This document shows positions 49,227 through 58,580 of a DNA stretch of 64,000 nt, piece after piece (within the stretch, counting starts at the first letter, position 1; each line of letters opens with the position of its first letter). The stretch covers positions 620,001 through 684,000 of the forward strand of contig CBDEGP010000002.1 in the NCBI GenBank assembly GCA_965237875.1, read 5' to 3'. The notes beneath the pieces were generated by a model. The model made no database searches and was not told the origin of the DNA. It saw nothing but the letters and a program-made list of their open reading frames with translations. This DNA is from DAOUJI01 sp965237875 (GTDB taxonomy: Bacteria; Chloroflexota; Dehalococcoidia; Lucifugimonadales; JAGWBF01). The position numbers and the translations under genes are program-made.

Positions 49227-50014
49227 CTTCCCTCCACCTCCCCGGTTCTTTTACGCCAGCTTGTAAATGGTTCGACCACAATGGAAGACGTTCCGTTGAC
49301 ATAAGCTATCTCGGGCATCTTCGTTCGGGACCTGGATTTCTTCTTCTTAGGTTCTTCCGTCCTCACATGATTTCCTATCCTGAGTTGCAAGGGTTCCATC
49401 GCTGCGGCAATTATTACCGAGGACGACGCGCCGACGTCGTTGCGTCCGGCATGGGCTATTCCGCGCAAAGCGCCCACCACCACGATGTCGCCGGCCGCCG
49501 CAATCTCCGCGCCCGGATTCACGTCTCCGAGCGTTATGAGGTCTCCGTCGTGGCTCACCGCTAAGCCGGACCGGCAGGTGGACTTGATGACCAGAGGTTC
49601 CGGTTTTACCCGTTTCTCGGCTGCTGCGCCGGCGTGGATTTTCCCGTCGCCTCCGTTTGGAGCGAGGAGTGAAGCATTGTGCGGGGCGTCGAGATGCTCC
49701 GCCAAGCCCAAGTTCACAGGAACTCCCACTTCTTCGGAAAGGGCGGCTTCAAGTGACTCTGCGTCGCCTAAGTCGAACCTGGATATGGGAATATGATGCT
49801 CGCCTTCGATGACTTCCCGTATCATTCGGAGATCGTGGAGGTTGGTTGCCCTCGCTCCCACGTTCACGGTCACCGGGAACCCTTTGAACCAGCCGGAGCT
49901 GTCCGCCAGATGTCTCCGCAGGGAATCCAGCAGAACGGCGCAATCGACCTTGTCGTCCAGAGTGAAGTCGATGTTCCAACCCCTCCCGTTCACTCTCACG
50001 AGGATCGGGTCCAT
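49223..50014 (-). CDS. minC: Septum site-determining protein MinC
   Basis: About 263 residues. The N-terminal domain (ILVRVNGRGWNIDF, LLDSLRRHLADSSGWFKGFP) is followed by a linker and the C-terminal beta-helix LITLGDVNPGAEIAAAGDIV with VVGALRGIAHAG. It inhibits FtsZ ring assembly away from mid-cell. The start is uncertain. ATG at 50014 fits the domain start; the frame extends to ATG 50137, but that part overlaps AT-rich promoter-like sequence. Confidence 0.9.
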   Translation of the reverse strand: MDPILVRVNGRGWNIDFTLDDKVDCAVLLDSLRRHLADSSGWFKGFPVTVNVGARATNLHDLRMIREVIEGEHHIPISRFDLGDAESLEAALSEEVGVPVNLGLAEHLDAPHNASLLAPNGGDGKIHAGAAAEKRVKPEPLVIKSTCRSGLAVSHDGDLITLGDVNPGAEIAAAGDIVVVGALRGIAHAGRNDVGASSSVIIAAAMEPLQLRIGNHVRTEEPKKKKSRSRTKMPEIAYVNGTSSIVVEPFTSWRKRTGEVEGR

Positions 50015-50258
50015 CACCGCCCCATCCGGCGTTCCATATTCGATCGTTCCGTTGTTCACTTCCACCGATTCTTCACAACTTCTCAAGGAGGCGCTAGACG
50101 CCCCATTATTCAAAGCTAACAATGTTACAATCCCCATTCAATAACAGTCTTTACGAGTTTCGGTCACTTTTCATCCAAGATGGAAAAACGCTTCTCAAGA
50201 CTGTTTGACGACGGGGCTGAACACAGAGACGGCCAGCTTTGAGAAAGGACCGGAAAAC

Positions 50259-50906
50259 ATGGAAACAGCAGTCGAGATGCTGTCAGGAGCAGGCGATGTC
50301 GTTCTGGAAGGAGTCTTAGGGCTGCCGGACCACGGAGTCGGTCCATTCCCGGGGGTCGTGCTGTGCCATCCACATCCGCTCTACGGCGGCGACATGAACA
50401 ACAACGTGGTGCGTGCCGTCTATCACGGTCTGATGGACAGGGGCCTGGCCGCGTTGAGGTTCAACTTTCGCGGGGTAGGCAAAAGCCAGGGAAGCCATAC
50501 ATCGGGAGAGTTGGAACCACAAGACGCCCTGGCCGCTCTGGAGAATCTAAAAAGCGCCGACAAGGTGGACCCGGACCGGCTGGGAATGGCCGGATACTCC
50601 TTTGGGGCGGGGGCGCTGCTTGGCAGCCTTGGCCTGTACGAAGGCGTAAAAGCCTTTGCCCTAGTGTCGCCCGGGATAAGACACCTGGATTCTCAGGGAG
50701 TCGCGTCGGACACCCGGCCCAAGATATTCATATCAGGATCGCAAGACCACGCGGCGCCGGTGGATGAGCTAAGGAGCAAGGTCCGTGATTTGGGCCCCGC
50801 CGTCAGCTGCGAAATAGTCCCTGGTGTGGACCACTTCTGGGCGGGCCAGGAAAGGGAGGCGTCCCGGTTGGCGGCGGACTTCTTCGTACTGAGCTTAGGC
50901 GTTTAG
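50259..50906 (+). CDS. Alpha/beta hydrolase
   Basis: A 215-residue alpha/beta hydrolase of the small dienelactone-hydrolase-like type: GVVLCHPHPLYGGDMNNNVV (oxyanion region), RFNFRGVGKSQG, the nucleophile elbow AGYSFGAGAL, the acid in ISGSQDHAAP and the His in GVDHFWAG. It is probably a soluble esterase or peptidase-like hydrolase. The start at 50259 (GAAAGGA upstream) was preferred over a TTG at 50205. It converges with the gamma-glutamyltransferase gene. Confidence 0.88.
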   Translation: METAVEMLSGAGDVVLEGVLGLPDHGVGPFPGVVLCHPHPLYGGDMNNNVVRAVYHGLMDRGLAALRFNFRGVGKSQGSHTSGELEPQDALAALENLKSADKVDPDRLGMAGYSFGAGALLGSLGLYEGVKAFALVSPGIRHLDSQGVASDTRPKIFISGSQDHAAPVDELRSKVRDLGPAVSCEIVPGVDHFWAGQEREASRLAADFFVLSLGV

Positions 50907-50916
50907 GGCGCTCGGC

Positions 50917-52746
50917 CTACCATCCGATGGCGTACGTGTCCCGGCGTGGGTCGGCCCCTGCGGACATGGCGCCGGAGCTCGGGTCCCTGTGGGTCACGAC
51001 GGCGCCCGTCCCCGAAGCGTTGACTTCTGAGACTCTGTGGCCTCGTCTCTCAAGCTCGGCTCGGACCTCGGCCGGCGTCTCCTTTTCCACGTTAAGCTGG
51101 CCGGGCAGGTAGACCCTGGGATAGAAGGAATTTATCAACGTTTGAGCAGCAAACCGGGGGGCTTCCACGGCTTCCTGAGGGTCCATGCCAAACACCAGCG
51201 CATTGAGCACGAGTTGCAGGTTGGCTTGCGCCTGCGCATCGCCTCCGGGACACCCGGCGGTCATAAACGGGACCCCATTCCTGGCGACCAGGTAGTTGAC
51301 GAGGGTGGTGCGGGGCCGTTTGCCGCCTTCCAAGCTGTTGGGGTGGCCGCGTTCGAGGACGAACATTTCACTTCTGGTGCTGAGGCTGCACCCGATTTCC
51401 GGGAAGTACACCGACTTGGCCCACACACCACCGCTGGGCGTGGCCGCCACCATGTTGCCGTCCCTGTCGATTACTGCAAAGTGGGTTGTGCCCTGGTCTC
51501 CGCCGCCGTCGGCTGCCCCTCCCACCGCAGGCGCGGCCGTCTGGCGGTTTCCCGCGTTGCCCTTGAGGGCGGAAAACTGCCACGGGTCGCCCGGTTCGGG
51601 CATCTCGGGCATGGCGTTGGCGCCGTCGATGAGCTTGGCGCGGGTCTTGGCGTATTCCTTGGACAGCAGGCCGTCTATGGGCACAGTGGAGAACTCCGGG
51701 TCGCCGTAGAATCGTTCCCTATCGGCGAAGGCCAGTTTCAGGGACTCGGTGACGGTGTGGATGTAGTCGGCGGAGTTGTGGCCCATGGACTTCAAGTCGA
51801 ATCCCTCCAGGATGTTGAGGGCTTGGAGCAGTACAGCCCCCTGCGTCCACGTGGACTGCCCCAACACCTCGAATCCCATGAAATCGGTCCTGATGGGTTC
51901 GTCAAAGCTGGCATGGTATGAGGCCATGTCGTCGGCGCTGAAGAGCCCCCCGACTCGCTGTGCGCTCCGGACGATAGTCTCGGATATCGGGCCCCTGTAG
52001 AACGCTTCCCTGGCGGACCCAATGCCGTCGGCCCTGGAGCCGGAACTCGCCCGTTCCGCGTCTATGAGCTTCTGGAATGTTGCCGCAAGCTGGGGTTGAC
52101 TTAGGAGTTGTCCCACGGCCGGCGCTTCTCCATCCTGGTAGAAAACGTCCAGCCCGCCTGGCGGGTAGAGGCGGAACTGGTCCAGGGTCTCGGGGGCCAT
52201 GAGCCTTTCGCGTAGGCGAGGATACATGGGCATGCCCCGCTGGGCGTACTCAACGGCGGGCGCCAGGGTCTCCGCCAGGGTTTTCGTGCCGTAGGTTTCC
52301 AGCATCAGAAGCAGGGCGTCCACGATTCCGGGGATGGTGAAAGACAGCTCTGCGTTGGCGCCTGGGCCGGTGGGAATCTTGTCCAGACCCTTACTTTCAA
52401 ATAGGTCTATAGTTGCTTTTCCCGGGGCGCCGCCTTGGCCGCTGAGGGCCCGCACCCTGCCTGTGGCCGCATGGTAGACCATGAAAGTTCCCTCGGAGCA
52501 CAGCGTATATGACGCCGCGGGTTCCACCACCGCAGCCGCAAAACCGGCCGCCACGGCTGCGTCGAATGCGTTGCCGCCGCTCAGGAGCATTCGGGCGGCG
52601 GACATGGACGTCAGGCAATGGCCTGCGGAGACAATTCCTTGAGCGCCCAACACCAAGGGACGGGTGGACTGGGCCGGTGTCCGCGCGGAGTGGTCGGCCT
52701 CCATGACGTCGATAGGGTTGCCTCTATAGGTGTCTGACCTGACCAA
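50917..52746 (-). CDS. ggt: Gamma-glutamyltransferase family protein
   Basis: A 609-residue Ntn-hydrolase of the gamma-glutamyltranspeptidase family. The autocleavage site and nucleophile lie in GTTHFAVIDRDGNMVAATPS; MTAGCPGGDAQAQANLQLVL and PRFAAQTL are conserved. The proenzyme splits into large and small subunits. It acts on gamma-glutamyl compounds such as glutathione, or as an acylase. No signal peptide is evident. It starts at TTG 52746 with GGAGG 8 nt upstream, 58 nt after the metal permease gene. Confidence 0.92.
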   Translation of the reverse strand: MVRSDTYRGNPIDVMEADHSARTPAQSTRPLVLGAQGIVSAGHCLTSMSAARMLLSGGNAFDAAVAAGFAAAVVEPAASYTLCSEGTFMVYHAATGRVRALSGQGGAPGKATIDLFESKGLDKIPTGPGANAELSFTIPGIVDALLLMLETYGTKTLAETLAPAVEYAQRGMPMYPRLRERLMAPETLDQFRLYPPGGLDVFYQDGEAPAVGQLLSQPQLAATFQKLIDAERASSGSRADGIGSAREAFYRGPISETIVRSAQRVGGLFSADDMASYHASFDEPIRTDFMGFEVLGQSTWTQGAVLLQALNILEGFDLKSMGHNSADYIHTVTESLKLAFADRERFYGDPEFSTVPIDGLLSKEYAKTRAKLIDGANAMPEMPEPGDPWQFSALKGNAGNRQTAAPAVGGAADGGGDQGTTHFAVIDRDGNMVAATPSGGVWAKSVYFPEIGCSLSTRSEMFVLERGHPNSLEGGKRPRTTLVNYLVARNGVPFMTAGCPGGDAQAQANLQLVLNALVFGMDPQEAVEAPRFAAQTLINSFYPRVYLPGQLNVEKETPAEVRAELERRGHRVSEVNASGTGAVVTHRDPSSGAMSAGADPRRDTYAIGW

Positions 52747-52804
52747 CGTGCGCCTCCATTAGGGGTTTGGGGCAATTCTACGGAAGGCGGCCCCGTGGGT
52801 CAAA

Positions 52805-53674
52805 TCAGTCCGCCGAGATTGACGGCGCTGGGGCGGCAGTGCGCTTGGCCTTGGCGCGATAGCCTGACAGCCGGCCCTTCAAGCTGGTGATTGTCAGTAC
52901 GAGGACAAACAGCAACGCCGAAAGCAGCACGACGCTGGCCCCGGAAGACACGTCTATGAACCAGCTGATGTAGATTCCCGCCAGCCCGCAAGATGCGCCT
53001 ATTCCGGTCGAAAGCAGGACCATGTTCTTGAAGCTGTTGGTTATCAGCCGGGCCACCACCGGCGGAATGACTATGGCGGCGGCTATGAGCGTGACGCCCA
53101 GCACCTGCATTGAGACCACTATAGTGGCGGCGAGCACAAGGGAAAACATGGTGTCCACCCAGCCTGTGGGCACTCCGTAGTAGGACGCCACGTCCTGGTC
53201 GAAGGTCGAGAACAGGAAGAGCTTGTATCCGACGAACACAATCGCCAGCGTGGCGGCGGTGACGACGGCGATGGCCAGCAGGTCTCCTTGGGACACCCCC
53301 ACGATATCGCCGAAGAGGGCCGCTTCAAAGTCCCGGGTGAAGGTCCTGTACCTGCTGATTAGAGCTATGCCCAGGGCGAAGCTGGCGGTGGTGATGATGC
53401 CTATGGCTGCGTCGGCGCCTATCTGCCTCTTCCTTGTGGCGAGGGTGATGAGCAGCGCGGACAGGAATCCCCAGATTATTGCGCCCGCAAGGAAGCTGAA
53501 GGACATGACGTAGCTGACCACCGCGCCGCCGAACACGGCGTGGGAGAGCCCGTGTCCTATGTAGGACATCCTGCGCAGCACTATGTAGACGCCCATCAAG
53601 CCGCATAACCCGCCGACTAGGCTGGCGGAAACCAGCCCGCGAACGAAGAAGTCATACTGGAAGGGCTCAAGCAT
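52805..53674 (-). CDS. znuB: Metal ABC transporter permease (ZnuB/MntB type)
   Basis: A 289-residue membrane protein with about eight hydrophobic helices and the ABC-3 family sequence RRMSYIGHGLSHAVFGG, GADAAIGIITTASFALGIA and LGVTLIAAAIVIPPVVARL. It forms the channel of a zinc or manganese importer. Its start overlaps the ATPase gene by 8 nt. Confidence 0.93.
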   Translation of the reverse strand: MLEPFQYDFFVRGLVSASLVGGLCGLMGVYIVLRRMSYIGHGLSHAVFGGAVVSYVMSFSFLAGAIIWGFLSALLITLATRKRQIGADAAIGIITTASFALGIALISRYRTFTRDFEAALFGDIVGVSQGDLLAIAVVTAATLAIVFVGYKLFLFSTFDQDVASYYGVPTGWVDTMFSLVLAATIVVSMQVLGVTLIAAAIVIPPVVARLITNSFKNMVLLSTGIGASCGLAGIYISWFIDVSSGASVVLLSALLFVLVLTITSLKGRLSGYRAKAKRTAAPAPSISAD

Positions 53675-54608
53675 CCGAGCCGCCGGCCCTATGGTCCAAA
53701 TGTACGGGGTCTCTCGAATGGGGATGGTCCCTGTCGTCGGGGCGGGTCCGGCTGTGCTCGTGGGGCACGTGGCCCTCTATGTCAACCCCGTCCCGTTCCC
53801 CGTCCGTTCCAACAAAGTGGGGACTTTCCCCGACGAGGGTCATTCCCTGGTAGTGGATGACCGGCATCTCCGCGCCGTATGTCATCTTGAAGGTCGCGGG
53901 AGTGAAAACCTGGGCCGGCGGCCCCTCGGCCACCAGCTTGCCGTTGATGCACACGACCCAGGGCAGGTGGGCGGCCACGGCGTTTATCTCGTGGGTGGTC
54001 ATGATGATGGTGACCCCGTGGTGGTTCAGCTCATGGAGCAGGTGCATCACGTCGTCCCTGGTCTTGATGTCCACCCCGGACGTAGGCTCGTCCAGCAGCA
54101 GCAGCCTTGGGCTGCTCACCAGCGCCCGGGCCAGGAAGACCCGTTGCTGCTGGCCTCCCGACAGGTCCCGAATGTGGCGGTCCGCCAGGTCGGCTATTCC
54201 CAACCGATCGAGCATCTCCAAAGCCAGGTTCTTCTCCCTCTTATTGAACCAGGGAAACGGCAGGTTCTCCATCGTCCGCCCCATCATCACGGCTTCCCGG
54301 ACAGTGACCGGGAAGTTCCAGTCTATGGTCTCAAGCTGCGGCACGTAACCCACTTTGGGCCGTTTCCGAGAGGTGGGAGCGCCTTCTACGGCGACTTCGC
54401 CCCCGTATATGTCCACCGCGCCGAGGATGGCGCGAAGCAGGGTCGTCTTTCCGGAGCCGCTGGGGCCCAGCAGTCCGATGAAGTCTCCGGCCATGATGTT
54501 GATGTTTACGTCGCTCAGGACGGCGCGGCCGTCGTAACCGCAGGTCAGGGCTGTCATCTCGACTATAGGCGGGCCTTCTCTATGGGCTCCGGGCATCGGG
54601 TGAAGCAT
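53667..54608 (-). CDS. znuC: Metal ABC transporter ATPase (ZnuC/MntA type)
   Basis: A 313-residue ATPase. Walker A is GPSGSGKTT, the signature LSGGQQQRVFLARAL, Walker B LLLLDEPTSG, and the switch His is in TTHEINAV. The C-terminus is His/Asp-rich (EHSRTRPDDRDHPHSRD), perhaps metal-binding. The start at 54608 is 8 nt after the stop of the binding-protein gene. It energises metal uptake with the permease. Confidence 0.93.
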   Translation of the reverse strand: MLHPMPGAHREGPPIVEMTALTCGYDGRAVLSDVNINIMAGDFIGLLGPSGSGKTTLLRAILGAVDIYGGEVAVEGAPTSRKRPKVGYVPQLETIDWNFPVTVREAVMMGRTMENLPFPWFNKREKNLALEMLDRLGIADLADRHIRDLSGGQQQRVFLARALVSSPRLLLLDEPTSGVDIKTRDDVMHLLHELNHHGVTIIMTTHEINAVAAHLPWVVCINGKLVAEGPPAQVFTPATFKMTYGAEMPVIHYQGMTLVGESPHFVGTDGERDGVDIEGHVPHEHSRTRPDDRDHPHSRDPVHLDHRAGGSDA

Positions 54609-54616
54609 ATGGTTTA

Positions 54617-55735
54617 CTACTGGGGGTATATGGCCCCGCTCTCTCCTTCAAAGACTGGTCCCGTGTCGAATTCGTCCAGCGCTTCGGCGCTTCCGCCAAG
54701 GGCGGACACCATGATGCGCACGTCCTCGGCCATCAGCCCCATGTATGTGTGCAGAGAGTCGCCGGGTTCTCCCGGGAGGTCGTCGTCCCGCAGCCGGTCG
54801 ACGAACTGTGCCCCGCCCTCCTTGGCGATCTGCTCCATCACCGGGCTGGAGAAGACCGCAGAGCCGAATATGGCCGGGACGCCCGCGGCTCTGACTTGAT
54901 CGATGAGTCTGGCCACTTCTCTGGCGGAGGGCGCGGTAAAGTCGGAGGGCTGTACTGCGCCGATGATTTCCAATCCGTACCTGTCCCCGAAGAAAGGGAA
55001 AGAGTCGTGGTAGGTCAGAAGCTTCCGGTTCTGAGGGGGGATGGTCCCCACGGCTTCGGCGATTCTCCGGTCCAATTCTTCAATTCGGTCCTTGAGCTTA
55101 CCATAATTTACGGCATAGTAATCGGCGTTGTCGGGGTCCAGCGACGCCAGTGCGTCTCTGATCAACTCGGCGTATCTTAACGCCAGGTTGGGGGCCGTCC
55201 AAAGATGAGGGTTGGGGCGCCCGCCGGTCTCGGGAAAAGAGAAGTCATGGACCCACTCGTCCCTGGAAATGGCCTTGTCGCCGAGGGTGAGTACAACGGC
55301 GGCGGGTTTCTTGTTCGTCCGGGCCATCTCTATGGCGGGTTCTTCCAGGAACAGGCCGTTGGCGACGAACAGGTCCACCTCCGACAGGAGCTTGGCCGTT
55401 GACGGCACGGGTTCGAAGGTATGGGAGTTGGTCCCTTCGGGAACGATTCCCTCCAGCTTTATGCGTGGGCCGCCGATGTTTTCCACCAGGCTGGTGATGG
55501 GAGACACCGTTGCCGCCACCCTCAGCATGTTAGTCTGCGAAAGAGCGTTCGGTTGAGTGACGTCCGATGAGGAGGAGGTTGGGCCGTCGCCGCCGCATGA
55601 GAGCGCTGTTAAAGCAGCCCCAAATAAGAGCAGCAAGGCAAGAAGGCGCTGTTTGGGTCTCCTAGCGCTCTGTTCTTTCGTGCGTACAGCCCATCTGCAA
55701 GCATGGCGCGGGCGCACGTCATTTTTTTGGGGCAT
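54617..55735 (-). CDS. znuA: Metal-binding lipoprotein of zinc/manganese ABC importer (ZnuA type)
   Basis: A 372-residue cluster A-I solute-binding protein. A signal peptide (RRPKQRLLALLLLFGAALTA) ends in lipobox ALSC. Metal ligands are likely the His in GTNSHTFEPVPS, His in GRPNPHLW, His in LTYHDSFPFFGDRYG and an acid in GDSLHTYM. It delivers Zn or Mn to the permease. The ATG at 55735 leaves an unusually long N-terminus and has no Shine-Dalgarno. A palindromic operator lies about 30-45 nt upstream. First gene of znuA-znuC-znuB, possibly with ggt. Confidence 0.9.
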   Translation of the reverse strand: MPQKNDVRPRHACRWAVRTKEQSARRPKQRLLALLLLFGAALTALSCGGDGPTSSSSDVTQPNALSQTNMLRVAATVSPITSLVENIGGPRIKLEGIVPEGTNSHTFEPVPSTAKLLSEVDLFVANGLFLEEPAIEMARTNKKPAAVVLTLGDKAISRDEWVHDFSFPETGGRPNPHLWTAPNLALRYAELIRDALASLDPDNADYYAVNYGKLKDRIEELDRRIAEAVGTIPPQNRKLLTYHDSFPFFGDRYGLEIIGAVQPSDFTAPSAREVARLIDQVRAAGVPAIFGSAVFSSPVMEQIAKEGGAQFVDRLRDDDLPGEPGDSLHTYMGLMAEDVRIMVSALGGSAEALDEFDTGPVFEGESGAIYPQ

Positions 55736-55764
55736 GTCTGTTATTAGTGTTAGATGCCATAGTT

Positions 55765-55779
55765 TGCATTCGCAATGCA
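55765..55779. promoter_or_regulatory. Palindromic operator upstream of the metal importer
   Basis: TGCATT-CGC-AATGCA is a perfect 6-3-6 palindrome 30 nt before the znuA start codon, in AT-rich promoter-like sequence. Placement and form suggest a binding site for a metal-responsive repressor such as Zur or MntR; identity is inference. Confidence 0.55.
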
Positions 55780-55977
55780 TAGTAACATCTTTGGATTGGC
55801 AACGCAAACATTCCGCGACTTTTCGATGGGGGCGCCGGCGCCAGACGCATCCATGCCTGTATACGGTCAAAATGCAAGAGTTGACTGGCTATGGGGCCTA
55901 ATCTATAATCTTGGCGGTCGAGCCGGAGTCCGGTCAGGGACGTTCATCCGAAGTTTTCATCCATACGGAAGCACACT

Positions 55978-57306
55978 TTGACGCTGCCTCGTCCCCTTGC
56001 GGGAACCAGAATAGTCGATTTCACCTGGGTGCGCGCCGGTCCATGGTCCGGCAGGTGGCTGGGGGCGTATGGCGCTCAGGTCCTGAAAGTCGAGTGGCCC
56101 CTGAACATCGACTCCCTGCGGGGCAACCGCCACTCCATTCCTCCCGGCGTGGAGCCTGGGCCCAACTCCGCGGGATTCTTCGCCGACACCAATGCCAACA
56201 AGCTGTCCGTCACCTTGAACACCCGCTCGGACAAGGGCAAGGAACTCATCAGGAAGCTCATCTCCAAGTCCGACGTGGTGATGGAGAACTTCAGCTCCAC
56301 CGTCATGCGCCGGTGGGGACTGGACTATGAGGGGCTGAGAAGTCTCAAGGAAGACATCATATACGTTTCGATGGCCGGTTTCGGGCACACGGGCCGCGAC
56401 CACAGCTATGGGACGATGGGGCCGTCGGCCCAGGCCCTCTCCGGCCTCACTTACTTGTCCGGGCTTCCGGGCGCTCCCCCGGCCGGATGGGGCTGGTCCT
56501 ATATGGACGACACCGGCGGGATGTACGGGGCCATGTGTGTGTTGACGGCGTTGGAGCGCCGGAACAGGACCGGCGAGGGACAGCACGTGGACCTGTCCCA
56601 GATGATTACGGGAATCACTCTTACGGGGGCGGCCTTCCTGGACAAGACTGTAAACGACAGGCCATCCAAGAGGGAGGGGTATCCACCCGGCAACCGCGCC
56701 GTTTGGCCCGGGGCGCCGCTGCTCAACAACTACCGCGGTCCGACGGCCGCGCCTCACAACGCCTACCGCACCAAGGGCGGCGGCTACAACGACTGGTGCG
56801 CCATCGTATGCGGCGCCGACGAGGAATGGGAGCGGCTGGTGGAGTTGATGGGGAGTCCCGACTGGGCCGTGAACGGCAAGTTCTCGACCCTCCAGGGGCG
56901 GGTGGACAACCAGGAGGAGTTGGACGGCGGCATCGAACAGTGGACGCTGACTCTTGAGAAGTACGAGTTGGCGGACAGGTGCCAGGCCGGCGGAGTGACG
57001 GCCATGCCCGTTCAAAGCAACCAGGACCGGGTGGACAACGACCCGCAGTTGAGGTCTCACGGGTTTATCAACGAGATTCCCCACGCAGTGATTGGGAACG
57101 GCAAGTACCAGAACGCGCCCTTCAAGATGTCCGGATCCGACGTGTCAGTCCATACCACTGCGCCGCTTATAGGCGAACACACCCGGCAGGTGGCCGAGGA
57201 GATTCTGGGCATGACCTCCGACGAGATCCGGGAAGGGTTCGACGACGGCACGTTCTGGCCCCTGGACATGGCAAAGCATCCCTATATCGAGGCGTCGCTG
57301 ACATGA
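55978..57306 (+). CDS. CaiB/BaiF family CoA-transferase, split pair subunit 1 (no catalytic Asp)
   Basis: A 442-residue type III CoA-transferase fold: RIVDFTWVRAGPWSGRWLGA, GAQVLKVEWP, VVMENFSSTVMRRWGLDYE, YVSMAGFGHTGRD. Where active members have VDVSMxDA with the Asp that binds CoA, this one has VDLSQMITG, so Ile210 occupies the Asp position. It probably needs a partner. It starts at TTG 55978 and its stop overlaps the start of the next CaiB gene (ATGA). The same domain forms the N-terminal half of the fused protein at 58581. Confidence 0.9.
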   Translation: MTLPRPLAGTRIVDFTWVRAGPWSGRWLGAYGAQVLKVEWPLNIDSLRGNRHSIPPGVEPGPNSAGFFADTNANKLSVTLNTRSDKGKELIRKLISKSDVVMENFSSTVMRRWGLDYEGLRSLKEDIIYVSMAGFGHTGRDHSYGTMGPSAQALSGLTYLSGLPGAPPAGWGWSYMDDTGGMYGAMCVLTALERRNRTGEGQHVDLSQMITGITLTGAAFLDKTVNDRPSKREGYPPGNRAVWPGAPLLNNYRGPTAAPHNAYRTKGGGYNDWCAIVCGADEEWERLVELMGSPDWAVNGKFSTLQGRVDNQEELDGGIEQWTLTLEKYELADRCQAGGVTAMPVQSNQDRVDNDPQLRSHGFINEIPHAVIGNGKYQNAPFKMSGSDVSVHTTAPLIGEHTRQVAEEILGMTSDEIREGFDDGTFWPLDMAKHPYIEASLT

Positions 57307-58556
57307 CCGATTCAGAGCAGCCCGGACCGCTGGCCGGGCTCCGGGTCCTTGAGCTTTCCGACGAGAAGGGGCAATGGTGCGGCAAGCTGATGGCCGACCT
57401 GGGGGCGGACGTAATCAAGATCGAGCCTCCCGGAGGACAGAACACCAGGCGCGTGGGTCCGTTTCTGGACGACATCCCCCATCCCGAGCGAAGCCTCTAC
57501 TTCTGGCACTACAACACCTCCAAACGGGGCGTCACCCTGAACTTGGACACGGCTGACGGGCGGGAGCTGTTCAAGCGGCTGGCGTCCACGGCCGACGTGG
57601 CGCTGGAGACCTTCCAACCCGGGCGCATGGCCTCGTTGGGCCTCGCCTATGCGGACCTGGCCCCTTCCAACCCCGGACTCATAATGTGTTCCATCACCTC
57701 TTTCGGGCAGACCGGCCCCTGGAAGGACTACTCGTCAACCGACTTGACCCATCTGGCGGCGGGCGGGCAAATGGCTTCCTGCGGCTACGACGAGGAGGAT
57801 GTCCCGAATGCTCCGCCCATAGCCCCGGGCGGCGGCAACTCCTACCACATCGGGTGTCATTACGCCTACATGGGGATAATGCTGGCGTTGTTTCAACGTC
57901 ATTCCACTGGTGAAGGCCAATACATAGACGCTTCTATACACGACGCCTGCGCCCTCACCACGGAGGCGGCCGTTGACGTGTACCTGTATTCGGGAAGAGG
58001 CGCCATACGGCAGACGGGTAGGCACGCGCAGCCGGTGGTGACGCCCAAGTTCATGCTTCACAACAGCGACGGCGGCTGGATCAACACCACCCGCTCCAGG
58101 TTGAATCCCACCAGGCTCAGGAACCTTGCCGAGTGGATGGACCAACACGGTATGGCTGACGACCTGCTGGACGACCAGTACAACGACCAGCAGGGGATAA
58201 CCTCGAATGAGGCTCACGTCAACGACCTCATCGAACAGTTCATCACCAGTCTGCCTGCGGACGAGGCCTATCACGGCAGCCAGAAGATGGGTCTGCCTTG
58301 GGGCTCGATCCGGACCATGGACGAAATCGTCGTCGATGGACACCTTGAGGACCGGGGATTTTTCATCGACGTCCAGCATCCCGAACTTGGCAGAAGCTTC
58401 ACTTACCCCGGCCCTGCGGCCATATACAACGGGTCCCCCTGGAGAATCTATAGAAGGGCTCCCCTCATTGGGGAGCATAACGTCGAGGTCTACTGCGGTG
58501 AGCTTGGATTGACCAAGAACCGCTTGGCCATGCTGGCGGAGTCGGGAATAGTCTGA
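57303..58556 (+). CDS. CaiB/BaiF family CoA-transferase, split pair subunit 2 (catalytic Asp present)
   Basis: A 417-residue CoA-transferase: GLRVLELSDEKGQWCGKLMA, LGADVIKIEPPGG, FQPGRMASLGLAYADL, and GQYIDASIHDACALT, where Asp214 is in the position of the catalytic Asp. ATG 57303 overlaps the upstream stop by 4 nt, so both subunits are translationally coupled and probably form a heteromer. It matches the C-terminal half of the fused protein downstream. The frame continues upstream to 56979, but that part overlaps subunit 1. Confidence 0.92.
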   Translation: MTDSEQPGPLAGLRVLELSDEKGQWCGKLMADLGADVIKIEPPGGQNTRRVGPFLDDIPHPERSLYFWHYNTSKRGVTLNLDTADGRELFKRLASTADVALETFQPGRMASLGLAYADLAPSNPGLIMCSITSFGQTGPWKDYSSTDLTHLAAGGQMASCGYDEEDVPNAPPIAPGGGNSYHIGCHYAYMGIMLALFQRHSTGEGQYIDASIHDACALTTEAAVDVYLYSGRGAIRQTGRHAQPVVTPKFMLHNSDGGWINTTRSRLNPTRLRNLAEWMDQHGMADDLLDDQYNDQQGITSNEAHVNDLIEQFITSLPADEAYHGSQKMGLPWGSIRTMDEIVVDGHLEDRGFFIDVQHPELGRSFTYPGPAAIYNGSPWRIYRRAPLIGEHNVEVYCGELGLTKNRLAMLAESGIV

Positions 58557-58580
58557 ACACACGAACACGGAGGCGCTGAA

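Noticed and set aside
56979..57302. Longer N-terminus of the second CoA-transferase
   Set aside because: The region is the out-of-frame end of subunit 1; the ATGA overlap at 57303 and the family start fit the shorter gene.
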